Positions 12,311 through 23,515 of a DNA stretch of 64,000 nucleotides are shown one piece after another. The notes beneath the pieces are model-generated. The model did not search any database. It was not told where the DNA came from and saw nothing but the letters and a program-made list of their open reading frames with translations. The DNA is taken from assembly GCF_030269925.1 (NCBI RefSeq), contig NC_085116.1:11160001-11224000 (forward strand), given 5' to 3'. Source of the stretch: Bombyx mori (Eukaryota > Arthropoda > Insecta > Lepidoptera > Bombycidae). Both the position numbers and the translations under genes were made by a program. How positions within the stretch are numbered: position 1 is the first letter of the stretch; each line of letters opens with the position of its first letter.

Positions 12311-13337
12311 CATTTATAAAGTTTAGCGGGACAAAGCTGTGCGAGTTTTTGATTGAAAACAAACTTAGAAGGGACAGCCTCATTTGAATAAGTATTCTGC
12401 GAATAAAGTGTGGCTTTATGTTTTCCTTTAGGTGTTTTTTTCCTTTGTTATGCAAAACAATGTTCCACCTTGTTTAGGTACTAAAACGCGCTTTATTTTT
12501 GAGTGAAAGACTCTTTTGAAGTTAAGCTTTCCTGTATAAATAATTTTATTTTCTGTGTTTTGTTCAAAAAGTCAGCCTTTTGAAAGTATAATTGTCACCG
12601 CAACTCTTCCTCTCGATGTCACTGGAAAGCCACAAAGCACATTTTTAAAGACGCATATGAATTAAGACGCATTTGATTTGCTCAAAATTTTGATTTGACC
12701 GGATAAACAGCTGGAATACATTAATGGTATCTTAAGTAGTACTTAGTACTCGTACTCAATATAATTATTTATTTCATTTACTTCCATATTAGATTAAAAA
12801 TAATACAAAAATAAAATAAAAACAACAACAACAATTTTCGGAATTGCGGAATAAAATTAAAACAAAAGTACCTTAATCTCTTAGCTGGTTTGGTTAATTG
12901 TGGTCGGGTATTATGAACCGCCATGGTACACGATTTTGTCTATTTTAGCCTCAAAGGAGTCGGTCCTTTTTGTTCAAAGGATGGGAAAACCGATATGCAA
13001 TACGAGTAAGACTCACTCTTATGTCTCAAGATGATTGCTGAGATTCTTGTCACGACGTCTTAAGGTTCCTGCACCCTCTTAAAACAAGATAGGCCGAGAA
13101 CTCATTTATCCTGTGAATGCAAAATAAAACGTCTTTCCCTGAGTATTGTTATTTGCGCTTTGCTAATGAATATAATTCGTTCATCGTCATTTTAGTGTTA
13201 ATCATGCGAAATTCAGAAATACGTATGAAATGTATGAGAGAAGTGCTAATCTGTGGTTCTTGTTTGTATAGTTAGCCAGTGAATGTGAAATTTGTTATAA
13301 GTTCAGCGCTAACAATGAGGTAACCATTTCCTGTATG

Positions 13338-13384
13338 AAACTTCAGACTTTAAAAAAAATATTGTTTTTTATAGTCTGAAGTTT
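13338..13384. repeat. Near-perfect 20-bp inverted repeat (hairpin)
   Basis: Left arm 13338-13357 (AAACTTCAGACTTT then A-run) pairs with right arm 13365-13384 with one mismatch and a 7-base loop. It is short for a pre-miRNA. A MITE footprint or a cruciform-prone palindrome is as likely. Confidence 0.7.
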
Positions 13385-15299
13385 GGAATATCGTAGTAGT
13401 AGGAATATTTTTAAACAAACTACATGGTAGAAGAATTTCAAGAGGGACTAATGAAATAGTCTGCTTGTGATAGGAGTGCAGTTGTGATGTCTGCGTTAAA
13501 CATTTTTATGTGTTAAAATAAATTAAATAAAAAAGTCATAATTCTCATCAAATCAGTGCTAATTCACATTCACAAAGCACCAAAAGAGCAACATTTATGT
13601 ACAGAACATAATAGGCTACTCGAAGCTCCCGCTTAAAAGAAAGCACGAAATTCTGGGTTTTTAATGTTACCTACAATAAAAACAAGTTCGATTTTTAAAA
13701 CATTGAAAGCGATGTCATTAGTGAGTCTCGTTTATTCCCGCTAACAAGCTACTTGTGTTCTTTAAGTAATAATTGATGAAGGGGTGTCGATCGACATTTA
13801 CGTCGGCAACACAATTAGAAAAGATCAATATGGTACTAGTTATTTATTAATGGACAAAACGTCAGTTGTTTTCAGCATACAGTTCATTTGTATATTTTCA
13901 GTGCATTTTATGCATTTTCTTTAATAAAATTAAAAACTGTCCTCTAATTGCTTAATGATGGAGCATACAGAGATTGTCACCTACCATGTTTTATCCTAAC
14001 ATACTTAATCAAAATATTATTATATTGGTTTTGAGCTTTTATATGTGGGTGTGTGTGTGATGTTTTTCCCATTTTTCCATACGAACCGTTTTCGGCATTT
14101 TTCCAATCGAGTTTCATACAGCATTTTTTTTTTAAGAACCCTGCTGTCGAGATCTCGGTACTTTGTGTTTAATAGAGCCCAGAGACAGTTAAGTTCAATG
14201 CATTGACAAACGATATTCTAGACTTTTTTGCTTTTGCAACTTTGAGCTGCATTGTATAACTATTTCGAAGCAAAATGTGATAAGTACATGTATTTTTTCG
14301 GTCGAGAGACCTGTCTCAACTCATCACCTAGACTCCTCAGTAAACGCGACTAGAACTTATAAATACCTGCAGACCGAACCACGTTACAGTTGCAAATCAA
14401 TAAAACTCTCAGCAGAATCTAATTCGACATTTCCCTTTATTATCGGATTAAAACATTTTCGTAATAGAAAAGTGTTGACTATTTACGCATCCATAAAATT
14501 AAAAAGCCAGTCGGGCTATTAGGCATGCGACGAAACCACACACTGAGCTTAGTTTAACGATGATCGTAAAATAACACTTTTATTGCTTGTACGACCCGCA
14601 TGCTGGGAAAAATAGTACAAGCGGCTCACGATGATACCGACATTGTCGATTCTGTGGTCGCGTTAAATCTTTTAAATACTTTAATTTATTGCTGTTCTAA
14701 AAGTTCTATCATCGCGAACCTAATTACGGTGACGATAACTGTGTTTGTTGAAAACTTTTTTATTAGCGCTCGTTCTTGTTTTTAATGCTGAACAATTAGT
14801 TATGGCCGCTCCGATGAAGGATCCTCATACGGTATAGATAATGTAAAGTTCTTAGCAGTCTAATTAAAATAGTATTTTCTTCGGTTTTAGCGAGTCGTAG
14901 ACATAATTAAAACTCACGGTTTAATTTTCTTTTCATTCTGTCTACAATATCAATAAAAAATAAATGATGTCATTTATCTACAGTATATTTATTTTCTTAA
15001 TATTCAGTAATAAAAAAAATAGTAAAAGGTTTTCTGCCAATGTAAAAGAGCAGATATATACTCATCTGGTATTAAATGCTTACCAAAATAAATAAAAGTA
15101 CTTCGCGTCATAAATGGGTAGGATATTGGTGCTCACAACTATCTGTAGCAATAATAATTATATATACTTATTGGTGGTTTTTAATAAAATTCCCCATTTG
15201 GAAAACGAGTACACTACCCAATACACTACCACTAATGGAATGAATAACACATATTTTTTAAAGCTAGTTGTGCGTCATTTTTCTTATTCCAGTCCATAA

Positions 15300-15460
15300 A
15301 CGTGACACACCATCTAGCCTGAGACATGAGGCTGAAGAATGAATTGTTTTGTGTAATGATTGTCCCATCCTTCAAAGTATTTCAAACCATATGAGTGACT
15401 CTCAGCGGAAATAGCCGGCATGCTCGAACTTACCTGTCCAGACTGGGCTTACTATAATAA
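15300..15460 (-). mobile_element. Ancient Bm1-like SINE remnant
   Basis: The block order matches a reverse Bm1 body but is heavily diverged: a GAGACATGAGGCTGAAG block, a CCCATCCTTCAAAG block, a GCGGAAATAGCCGGC block and an ACTTACCTGTCCAGACTGG block. It shares the TTTTGTGTAA segment with the old copy at 29025-29222, suggesting an older subfamily. Confidence 0.5.
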
Positions 15461-16020
15461 AAAAATATATCTAGCCTTTTTAAATTCAATCGGATCAAAA
15501 AACGCAAGCTCGTAGACGACAAACAAACAACATGAACATTATTTTTAATTTTTCTAGACGCATAATTAAAACTATTTTGCCAGCTTAGTATTTTAGACTA
15601 TAGTGTCGTGGTCTGTACGAAAATCGTAAACTATAATTTAAATATCTATATATTAATACGTGAAGCAAAAACGTTGTATCCCTTTTTACGAAAATTGCGC
15701 GGACGGAGGAGTATGAAATTTTCCACACTTATAGAGAATATAGAGAAGAAGTGCACAACACTAATATTTTTTTTAAATAATGCATAAAAGATACATTAAA
15801 TCGATATAGAAAACATTACACACACTACATACACGTAGCTTTTGTTCTTGACGTCTGTTGTCAAATTGAGAATAGATTAAATATTATTTGTCTTTGTTAA
15901 TATTTTTTATAGTGTAGTCTTGGCGAAATTACTGATTATAGAAGTATAAAATACAATCATAATAGTGTACAAACTTACAATTCCAATTAATTATAGTCCA
16001 ATTTCGACTACTACGGGACC

Positions 16021-17862
16021 TACGCCAGAATTGGCGAGCGACTGAATAGCTATCCCTCTGGGAGCCGTGCTTTCTGGTCGCTGGCTAAGGCTGCAGAAGG
16101 TAACTTCTGCAGGTCTAGCCTTCCACCACTGCGTAAGTCCAATGACAGTCTGGCTCATAGTGCGAAGGAGAAGGCTGACCTTCTGGTCAAGCTCTTTGCC
16201 TCATACTCGACTTTGGATGACGGGGGAGCCACGCCGCCCAACATCTCCAGGTGTGACAGCTCCATGCCTGAGATTCGCATCACACAGCGTGCGGTCAGAC
16301 AGGAGCTTCGGTTTCTTGATGTCCATAAGTCGAGTGGGCCAGATTGCATCCCCGCAGTGGTTCTAAAAACATGCGCCCCTGAGTTGACACCCGCGCTAAC
16401 GCGTCTATATCGCCTCTCGTACAATACCAACAGGGTTCCGTCTTCATGGAAGACTGCTCATGTCCACCCTATCCCCAAAAAGGGTGACCGGTCGGACCCC
16501 TCGAATTACAGACCTATCGCGATAACTTCCTTGCTTTCCAAGGTGATGGAGCGAATCATAAACATCCAACTTCTTAAGTATCTTGAGGATCGCCAGCTGA
16601 TCAGTGACCGGCAGTACGGTTTCCGTCATGGTCGCTCAGCTGGCGATCTTCTTGTATACCTCACACATAAATGGGCTGAAGCCTTGGAAAGCAAGGGCGA
16701 GGCTCTCGCCGTGAGCCTTGACATCGCGAAGGCCTTCGACAGGGTCTGGCATAGGGCACTTCTATCGAAGCTTCCAGCATACGGGATCCCTGAGGGACTC
16801 TGCAAGTGGATCGCTAGCTTTTTGGATGGACGGAGCATCACAGTTGTCGTCGACGGCTGCTGCTCCGATACCATGACCATCAACGCTGGTGTTCCACAAG
16901 GTTCGGTGCTCTCCCCCACGCTTTTCATACTGCATATCAATGACATGCTATCCATTGATGGCATGCATTGCTATGCGGATGATAGCACGGGGGATGCGCG
17001 ATATATCGGCCATCAGAGTCTCTCTCGAAGCGTTGTACACGAGAGGCGATTAAAACTTGTGTCTGAAGTGGAGAACTCTCTGGGGCGGGTTTCCAAGTGG
17101 GGTGAACTGAATTCAGTTCAGTTCAACCCATTGAAGACACAGGTTTGCACGTTCACTGCGAAGAAGGACCCTTTTGTCATGGCGCCGGAATTTCAAGGAG
17201 TATCCCTGCAGCTTTCCGCGAGTATCGGGATTCTGGGGGTCGATATTTCGAGCGATGTCCAGTTTCGGAGTCATTTGGAAGGTAAAGCCAAATTGGCCTC
17301 TAAAATGTTGGGAGTTCTCAACAGAGCGAAGCGGTATTTCACGCCTGGACAAAGACTTGCGCTTTATAAGGCGCAGGTCCGACCTCGCGTGGAGTACTGC
17401 TCTCACCTCTGGGCCGGGGCTCCCAAATACCAGCTACTTCCATTTGACTCCATACAGAAACGGGCTGTTCGGATGGTCGATAGTCCTGCTCTCGCGGATC
17501 GCTTGGAACCTCTGGGTCTACGGAGGGACTTCGGTTCTCTCTGTGTTTTATACCGCATGGTCCATGGGGAATGCTCTGAGGAATTATTCGAGATGATTCC
17601 CTCATCTCCTTTTTATCATCGCACCTCCCGCCATCGGAGCAGAGTTCATCCATATTATCTGGAACCGCTGCGTTCATCGACAGTGCGTTTCCAAAGATCT
17701 TTTTTACCACGTACCATCCGGCTTTGGAATGAACTCCCCTCCACGGTGTTTTCCGAGCGCTATGACATGTCCTTCTTCAAACGAGGCTTGCGGAGAGTAC
17801 TTTATGGTAGACAGCGGCTTGGCTCTGCCCCTGGCATTGCTGACGTCCATGAGCGACGGTGA
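16021..17862 (+). CDS. Reverse transcriptase, C-terminal part of LINE ORF2 (partial)
   Basis: 613 codons are open from the element's truncated left edge with no stop or frameshift. There is no native start: the frame simply continues to the junction. In this numbering the RT core shows the NYRPIAITS finger region at about 162-170, catalytic motif A (SLDIAKAFD) with its Asp at 234, GVPQGSVLSP at 290-299 and the YADD active site at 318-321 (16972-16983). A thumb and tail region follows (PRVEYCSHLWAG, FQRSFLPRTIRLWNELPS). It would copy element RNA into DNA by target-primed reverse transcription. It has no endonuclease or ORF1 and cannot be mobile by itself. Intactness points to a recent insertion. 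CR1 versus Jockey clade is not settled. Confidence 0.93.
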   Translation, partial: YARIGERLNSYPSGSRAFWSLAKAAEGNFCRSSLPPLRKSNDSLAHSAKEKADLLVKLFASYSTLDDGGATPPNISRCDSSMPEIRITQRAVRQELRFLDVHKSSGPDCIPAVVLKTCAPELTPALTRLYRLSYNTNRVPSSWKTAHVHPIPKKGDRSDPSNYRPIAITSLLSKVMERIINIQLLKYLEDRQLISDRQYGFRHGRSAGDLLVYLTHKWAEALESKGEALAVSLDIAKAFDRVWHRALLSKLPAYGIPEGLCKWIASFLDGRSITVVVDGCCSDTMTINAGVPQGSVLSPTLFILHINDMLSIDGMHCYADDSTGDARYIGHQSLSRSVVHERRLKLVSEVENSLGRVSKWGELNSVQFNPLKTQVCTFTAKKDPFVMAPEFQGVSLQLSASIGILGVDISSDVQFRSHLEGKAKLASKMLGVLNRAKRYFTPGQRLALYKAQVRPRVEYCSHLWAGAPKYQLLPFDSIQKRAVRMVDSPALADRLEPLGLRRDFGSLCVLYRMVHGECSEELFEMIPSSPFYHRTSRHRSRVHPYYLEPLRSSTVRFQRSFLPRTIRLWNELPSTVFSERYDMSFFKRGLRRVLYGRQRLGSAPGIADVHERR

Positions 17863-17939
17863 CCACTTACCATCAGGTGGGCCGTATGCTCGTCTGCCTA
17901 CAAAGGCAATAAAAAAAAATAAAAAAAAAAAAAAAAAAA
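16021..17939 (+). mobile_element. 5'-truncated CR1/Jockey-type non-LTR retrotransposon
   Basis: A LINE fragment inserted in the 3' end of a Helitron. It consists of a reading frame (16021-17862), a short 3' UTR ending CTGCCTACAAAGGCAATAA, and an A-rich tail to 17939. The inferred empty site GGGACCTCTAGT leaves a target duplication of at most four bases (ACCT), in line with the very short or absent duplications of CR1-type elements. The 5' half (ORF1, endonuclease) is missing. Parts of the same 3' end recur at 40287-40778 and 56536-56862. The exact clade needs a phylogeny. Confidence 0.9.
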
Positions 17940-17946
17940 CCTCTAG

Positions 17947-18529
17947 TTTAAGTAAGTATTCGAAGCGTCACCGGAAATAATATCAATTACGGTTTTTTAT
18001 AAATATCTGTTTTTTTTTTCATTAATAATAACATCATCAAATGGTCACGTGACTTGAGTTTTACATTAAAATGAATGCTCGAGAGGTAACTAAATTATAG
18101 AATAGTCGAGAAATCCAATTATCGCCTGCACAATGGGTCACGAAACAATCTAAACTAAGAAAATTAATCTTCTGAGTCCAGAGGAGCGCTGTCTGTGCAA
18201 ACTTAGACAATGGATTTATAGTTCATCGATTTGAGGCCATTGGTTGAGTATAACTGCGGATCATAGGGCCTTGCCTTGCATGCGTTCTTCTCTACAACAT
18301 CTGTTATATTGTAAGAGTTCTCTTATAGTTTTGTAGTTTAGTTATTCCATAGTTTTGTAAGGTTTTTTTTCTTTTGAGGAGCTTTGATCATTATTAGAGA
18401 TGATTTAAATTGTGTTTTACGTTTTAATGTTACATTTTTTACAGCTATCGTTGTCAAAGAAAAACTATAGTCACAAGAAATAAAAGGATGATTACTTTAC
18501 CATACTTTACATCGAGCTAATGCATTTCC
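17947..18529. other. Unique stretch, no gene seen
   Basis: AT-rich sequence downstream of the nested Helitron/LINE. No feature recognised. Confidence 0.5.
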
Positions 18530-18752
18530 GAAGATAATTTTAGTCACGTATCATTACGCTGTAGAATGATCTATCGCTCACGGCGTTTCCTAAGTATTTT
18601 CTCATGGCCTTATTAAAGCGGAGTTTGAAAAAAAGCTTCAGCAGAAGGCAGCGACTTGGCTATATCCCTAATTTTGCTGGTATCCGTAAGTGACAGCGAT
18701 TACCCTCAGGTGGCCTGTGTGCTTGTTGGTTTTCCAAGGCAAAAAAGCTCAA
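18530..18752 (+). mobile_element. Decayed CR1/Jockey-type LINE 3' end
   Basis: Retains a diverged version of the 3' end of the 16-kb LINE: a CACGTATCATTACGCTGTAGAATG block (counterpart of the PRTIRLWNE coding segment), CAGCGACTTGGCTATATCCC, TACCCTCAGGTGGCCTGTG and GCTTGTTGG...CCAAGGCAA. Stops and indels destroy the reading frame. It is much older than the copies at 16, 40 and 56 kb. Confidence 0.65.
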
Positions 18753-19493
18753 GTCTGGATGTCATTTCATTTACAGGTTACTTCTGACCCAAGTTCAATG
18801 AAATTATCATTTTTGCTTTTACGTTTGTGACGTAGCATTCATATATTTGGTAACGTGAAAAGTGTTGATTGAATTAACACATAAGTGGAAAATACACATA
18901 ACTTGAATGTTTTATAAATAGCACACCAACAAAGGCTTAAAATAAATAAAAAAATTGAAATAGAAATAATTATTGTATTAAAACTATAAAATAAACAGTT
19001 CGTTGTTTCAGTAGCACGAAATAATACGTGTTTATGAATATAAAAGTTGCAGAGCGCGAAAACGTTAGTGAGAGACCGGAAACTTAGAGATATTAAATAT
19101 AAATCTTACTCATATTTTACAACATAAATTGAAGAGATAAGCAACTATTTTCTCGCTTTAATGAGCTGTGCACTGCGGTATAACGTAATATTGTATAAAT
19201 TGAACGCAAAACTCTTGGCAATTTGAATCTCGTTGAAAATGAAGCAAATAAAGTAAGTCGAGATGCCGGCCCGAGCCGAGGGCTGCGATTGCGTCAGGCC
19301 CAACGTTCCGGTGAATCTGAAAATTTACCTAAGAAATGCGAAACGAGAGTTTATTGAGTGGATGCAGCTGAAGTAATTGGAACACTCTAGAAATTGTAAT
19401 TACGTTTTTGTTTAAGACCGTGCGAGTATAATACTTTAATAACCATTCTTTTAATATTTTTTTTTGTTTTGCATATGGAAGCACAAAATTGCA

Positions 19494-19742
19494 GTTTTTT
19501 TTTTGTATTGCTTAGATTGATGGACGAGCTCACGGCCCACCTGGTGTTAAGTGTTTATTGGAGCCCATAGACATCTACAACGTAAATGCGCCACCCACCT
19601 TGAGATACAAGTTCTAAGATCTCAGTATAGTTACAACGGCTGCCCCAGCCTTCAAACCGAAACGCATTACTGCTTCACGGCAGAAATAGGAAGGGTGGTG
19701 GTACCCACCCGCGCGGACTCTCAAGAGGTCCTACCACCAGTA
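19494..19742 (-). mobile_element. Bm1 SINE, 5'-truncated
   Basis: Reverse Bm1 body with a T-run at 19494-19503, then TTGCTTAGATTGATGGACGA, GACATCTACAACGTAAATGC, GCATTACTGCTTCACGGCAG and CCTACCACCAG. A 144-codon open frame at 19551-19985 starts inside it in antisense and runs into unique DNA. Its first half is only translated SINE, so it is not called as a gene. Confidence 0.92.
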
Positions 19743-21212
19743 AGAATTGAAGTTACCAAAGTGAAGTCATACGTCGCAGGCTGCTTAAAAAATACAAAGC
19801 AAAGAGATAATATTGATTCGAGCGCATGTGCAAACTTTGAAAACAGTGCTATGCAATACGGTGGAGCTTCCGGTCGTTATGAAATTTCTATTGTCGGGCC
19901 ATTTTCTATTGTCAGTGATATAACAACGGCAATTGACACCGTAACAAATTGTTGTTTTGATAGCGGCGGTGACACCGAATTTTGATTAAGCCGTATTGCA
20001 GTTATGGTCGACAATAGTTGCAGTCGCTCTGTAGACTAATTCATCTTGTATTAATACACGAATATCTTAAAAAGAATTCCTCGTATTCCAGTGCTGAAAA
20101 TTTCAATAATATGAATGATTTAATTTCGAGTAACAGAGAAATTTTAATACGGAAAGTACCATGCATATTTTTGCTCGCAATGTGGATATATTTATTTGTT
20201 CTGCACGGTATATTAATTGGTAAAATTGTTTGGTTTCCTCTTTGTATTGGTAGTATAAATATTTCACGACAGCCAACGTTAAAGGCTGAATGAGATTTTC
20301 ACATATTGATAATTTTTGCTATAGTCCAAACAAATAATACAGTGAGCAGTTGCAAGTTACGAGCAACAAGATTGATGCGTTTTCTTTAATTGTTTGAGAT
20401 TTTCTGAATCTCTGAACTAAAATATGAGCAGGGATTCTTCATAAATTTTGGCAATTATTGACATAGCTTATATTTTTATAAGTTATTTTGCTATAGACGC
20501 CAATCAAGTCCAAATCGTATTGTTATGCGCGCGTAAATATGATGAGTCCATTTTTGTATCGGCTGTTATCACTAGAGTCTCATTTCAATCATTTCTAAAT
20601 GTAGTTTAAGCTCATTTTATCATACAAGACGTATTTACTGAATAAATAAAATTATGCGATAAAAATGAAATCCCGAAAAAATTATAAAATTTGTGTAATT
20701 TCTGATGTAAGCATGAGTCCGAACGATCTTAATGCATCTGAAGGATGAGACCGCTACTACATAATAATATAACTTTATGTTTTAAGCTGAGTGGCAGCTT
20801 TCGTGGAGAACGGTGTCTACTTAGTAGGCTGTCTACATTTTTACAACAACAAAAATAAATGGTACTTTTTAGACGCCTACTCATTCTTATACGTAGGCAA
20901 GAATAAATCATATTTTTCATTAAAAGTGATCAACGTTATCAAAAGAATCTGGAAGGTACCCGCGTCTCCGTAAATTTTGCATAGTCAAAAGTTTACAAAA
21001 AAATGTATTTACTTGTTGTAGCCGGAGGTTAAAAACCCCTTTTAAAACGCAAAGTCGGCGAATAATGTGAATAAACAAGGTAAGGTATTAAATATTATAT
21101 TTTCTTGAATTAAAATCAAAACGAGCGGAGCTGCATTCGTGAGATACGCTCCGCTGGGCGCGTTTCCTTTTGGCTGTCACAATTTTATCTTTACCTATTT
21201 TTAGTTATTACA
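19743..21212. other. Unique AT-rich stretch, no gene seen
   Basis: No repeat or coding feature recognised on either strand. Confidence 0.5.
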
Positions 21213-21225
21213 GGGTTTTTACTCT

Positions 21226-22197
21226 GGGACCCGGATAGCTGTCGAGTCCACCATGAAGTATCTGGGATTGGTGCTCGACAGCCGATGGGAATTCGGGCCC
21301 CACTTCCGGCGGCTGGTGCCCAAGCTGATGGGTGCAGCGGGCGCGCTTTCAACGTTGCTTCCCAATTTGGGGGGCCCGAGCGCCGCCTGTAGGCGGTTGT
21401 ACGTGGGAATCGTGCGGTCCATGGCCCTGTATGGGGCCCCTGTGTGGGCGATGGACATGACGGCCAGCACACTCGCCATTCTGCGTAAGCCGCAGAGGGT
21501 GATGGCCGTCAGAGTCATCCGCGGGTACCGCACGATTTCCTACGAGGCGGCTTGCGTCCTGGCCGGATCCCCGCCCTGGGACCTAGAGGCGAAAGTACTC
21601 GCGTCATTATATCGATGGCGCGAGGAAGAGCGGGCACGGGGCTCGAGGCTGGTGCAGCGGCAGATCGCGCTGCGCCGAGAGGAGCTCCGTCTGGCCTTGG
21701 TGGCGGAATGGCGGCAAAGGCTTCTGCGCCCTACCGCCGGCCTCGCAACCGTCGAGGCGATCCGGCCAGTACTCGACGACTGGCTCGGGAGAAGGCACGG
21801 ATCCCTGTCGTTTAGGGTGACACAGGTGCTGTCGGGGCACGGTTGCTTCGGCAAGTACCTGTGCCGCATAGACAGGGAGCCGGACGCTCGGTGCCACCAC
21901 TGCGTCCACTGCGGGGAGGACACGGCGCAACACACGCTCGCCGAGTGTGTAGCTTGGGAGGAGCAGCGCCGTGTCCTCACAAATGAAGTAGGAAGCGATC
22001 TGTCGCTGCCGGCCGTAGTGCGGAGGATGGTCGGCAGCGCAGAGTCGTGGGACGCGGTGGCGTCCTTCTGCGAGGACGTGATGTCGCAGAAGGAAACTGC
22101 GGAACGGGAGAGGGAGATCTCGACTCCCTTTCCCGGCCGCAGAAGGCGCACCGGGCGCAGGACAAGGGCGGACAATGCCCTTTTCCGCCCCCCATGA
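21226..22197 (+). CDS. C-terminal part of R1-clade LINE ORF2 (partial)
   Basis: 323 codons are open from the element's left edge to a TGA at 22195-22197. Methionine at codon 10 is internal, not a true start. The fragment begins just after the reverse transcriptase core, at the MKYLGLVLDS segment. It continues through the thumb region (YVGIVRSMALYGAPVWA) and carries a Cys/His knuckle in a CHHCVHCGEDTAQHTLAEC segment. Counting from that methionine, C217-x2-C220-x6-H227-x4-C232 fits the CCHC finger found after RT in R1-type ORF2. A basic, Arg-rich tail follows (PGRRRRTGRRTR). No polymerase core or endonuclease remains, so this copy is catalytically dead although undamaged. The antisense open frame at 21540-22427 is a by-product of its GC-rich composition. 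Confidence 0.9.
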   Translation, partial: GTRIAVESTMKYLGLVLDSRWEFGPHFRRLVPKLMGAAGALSTLLPNLGGPSAACRRLYVGIVRSMALYGAPVWAMDMTASTLAILRKPQRVMAVRVIRGYRTISYEAACVLAGSPPWDLEAKVLASLYRWREEERARGSRLVQRQIALRREELRLALVAEWRQRLLRPTAGLATVEAIRPVLDDWLGRRHGSLSFRVTQVLSGHGCFGKYLCRIDREPDARCHHCVHCGEDTAQHTLAECVAWEEQRRVLTNEVGSDLSLPAVVRRMVGSAESWDAVASFCEDVMSQKETAEREREISTPFPGRRRRTGRRTRADNALFRPP

Positions 22198-22536
22198 ATG
22201 GGTCCAGGGGCGAGGGACTTGGGAAAGCCCTCGCCCCCTATTCGATGGACCTGAGACGGAGGCGCATGCGGGTGTCGGCGCGTGCCTCTGAGGCGATGCA
22301 CGGAGTAGCTGAACGCCTCACTACTCCGTGCAGGAGACGAGGCCTGGATAGACCGGGCCAGCACTGGTGTGGGGCTGCGGAAGAATTTTGGATTCCCGCG
22401 GCCCTGCGCGCACGTGTGGGTGGACACCGGGGTGGTTTTAGCCGGTAGGAGTCCGGCACGCCCCTTCGCTTTTCCCTAGGCGAAGGTAGTCCATGAGGAT
22501 TTCCCCCCGAGAAAAAAAAAAAAAAAAAAAAAAAAA
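22198..22536 (+). other. 3' UTR and poly(A) tail of the R1-clade element
   Basis: GC-rich 3' UTR ending TTTCCCCCCGAG, then 25 A residues. Antisense and alternative-frame open stretches across it are not supported as genes. Confidence 0.8.
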
Positions 22537-22549
22537 GGGTTTTTACTCT

Positions 22550-23515
22550 AACGTTGTTTGACGTTAATTTGACTGAACGTCTTTTAAATTATAGGTAGCT
22601 GTTCAAGTGACGTAAAGGAGCGAATTTTCTTCATCGTCTTATTTCATTTAAGCTAATAGAGACTTAAAAAAGACGATATTTTGATAATCAAGTTCTCATT
22701 TCTGAGAAACTTGTAGCCATTTTATGTTCTAATTAAAGTACTCTACTATGACTTATGAGGTTTTTTCAGACTCTGGAAATAAAATTCTAAGGAGTTTAGG
22801 ACAAATTTTATTAACCACGCTACAAGCTTAACTCACTGAATAAGAAAATAGATAGATACTGTTTATACATATATTATAGTACGAGATTTGTATTTTTATT
22901 GATTTTGTTTATTTAATACACTTCATATATTTATTTACATTTACGTACTTAATGTCTAAGGCGTTATGTACCAGTAAATCAAAGGTAGTCCAGAATAAAT
23001 AATGATAGGGGCATATAGATATTTTCATGCTTATGTTTTTACTCATAACATTTAGTTTGATTTTTATATACTTATATATATTGAGATTCCCCTACCGCTC
23101 ACTATAGTTTAACTATAGCTATTTCTAGAACACTATCGACGAACAAACAGTTTAACTTACACATTAAAGGTATGAGCAGGTAAATTGTGGTCAAACTTCG
23201 TATGATGGATTCTATAGACGAAGCAAATATCAAATTGGCGGTTCGGTGTCCCGCCTCGGCCCGTCATTCCGGCGCGTTTAATATTTTAGGCATTCGAAGC
23301 ACGATTCGTCTTGAACGGCCGTCCTGATTGCTGCTAAATTGAACTAAAAACTTCTTCAATGCTTCCAAAACGATTCAATTATATTTTATATTACTTTAAT
23401 CGCAATATATAATGTCAAATTTATGTGTGTTAATAATGTTATTAGCCTGTTTTCACACACAGATAACATTAAAAATGCTGTTCGACCTCCCATAGAGATG
23501 ATTGGTTAGTAATTA
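22550..23515. other. Unique AT-rich stretch, no gene seen
   Basis: No supported feature. Confidence 0.5.

Larger units (their letters stand above)
11422..15299. other. Long unique stretch with a GC-rich patch and a hairpin
   Basis: No repeat family or coding region was supported over almost 4 kb. Two internal features stand out and are listed separately: a CpG-rich structured patch at 12120-12310 and a 20-bp hairpin at 13338-13384. Short open frames at 14277-14522 and 14600-14785 have no recognisable domain. Confidence 0.5.
15645..17946 (+). mobile_element. Non-autonomous Helitron, family B, split by a LINE
   Basis: The Helitron begins TCTATATATTAATACGTGAA at 15645 after a host A. Its body runs to 16020 and resumes at 17940 to finish CTAG at 17943-17946 before a host T. 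An intact relative at 63574-63986 shows the uninterrupted junction (GGGGCCTCTAGT). A hairpin-forming AGTCCAATTTCGACT at 15995-16009 sits about a dozen element bases from the end, as expected of Helitron 3' termini. There is no transposase gene; it would need Rep/helicase in trans. Confidence 0.82.
21213..22549 (+). mobile_element. Young 5'-truncated R1-clade retrotransposon with target duplication
   Basis: Element 21226-22536 lies between perfect 13-bp direct repeats GGGTTTTTACTCT at 21213-21225 and 22537-22549. It is GC-rich against AT-rich flanks, ends in an uninterrupted 25-base A tail (22512-22536), and keeps its reading frame open to the truncation point. This is direct evidence of recent target-primed insertion with 5' truncation. 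R1-clade membership rests on the C-terminal Cys/His motif; some members of that clade are site-specific (rDNA, telomere), and this copy sits in ordinary intron DNA. Confidence 0.93.

Noticed and set aside
19551..19985. 144-codon + strand open frame
   Set aside because: The first half is antisense Bm1 SINE; the rest has no domain or splice support.
21540..22427. 295-codon minus-strand open frame
   Set aside because: Antisense shadow of the GC-rich R1-clade ORF and its 3' UTR; composition explains it.
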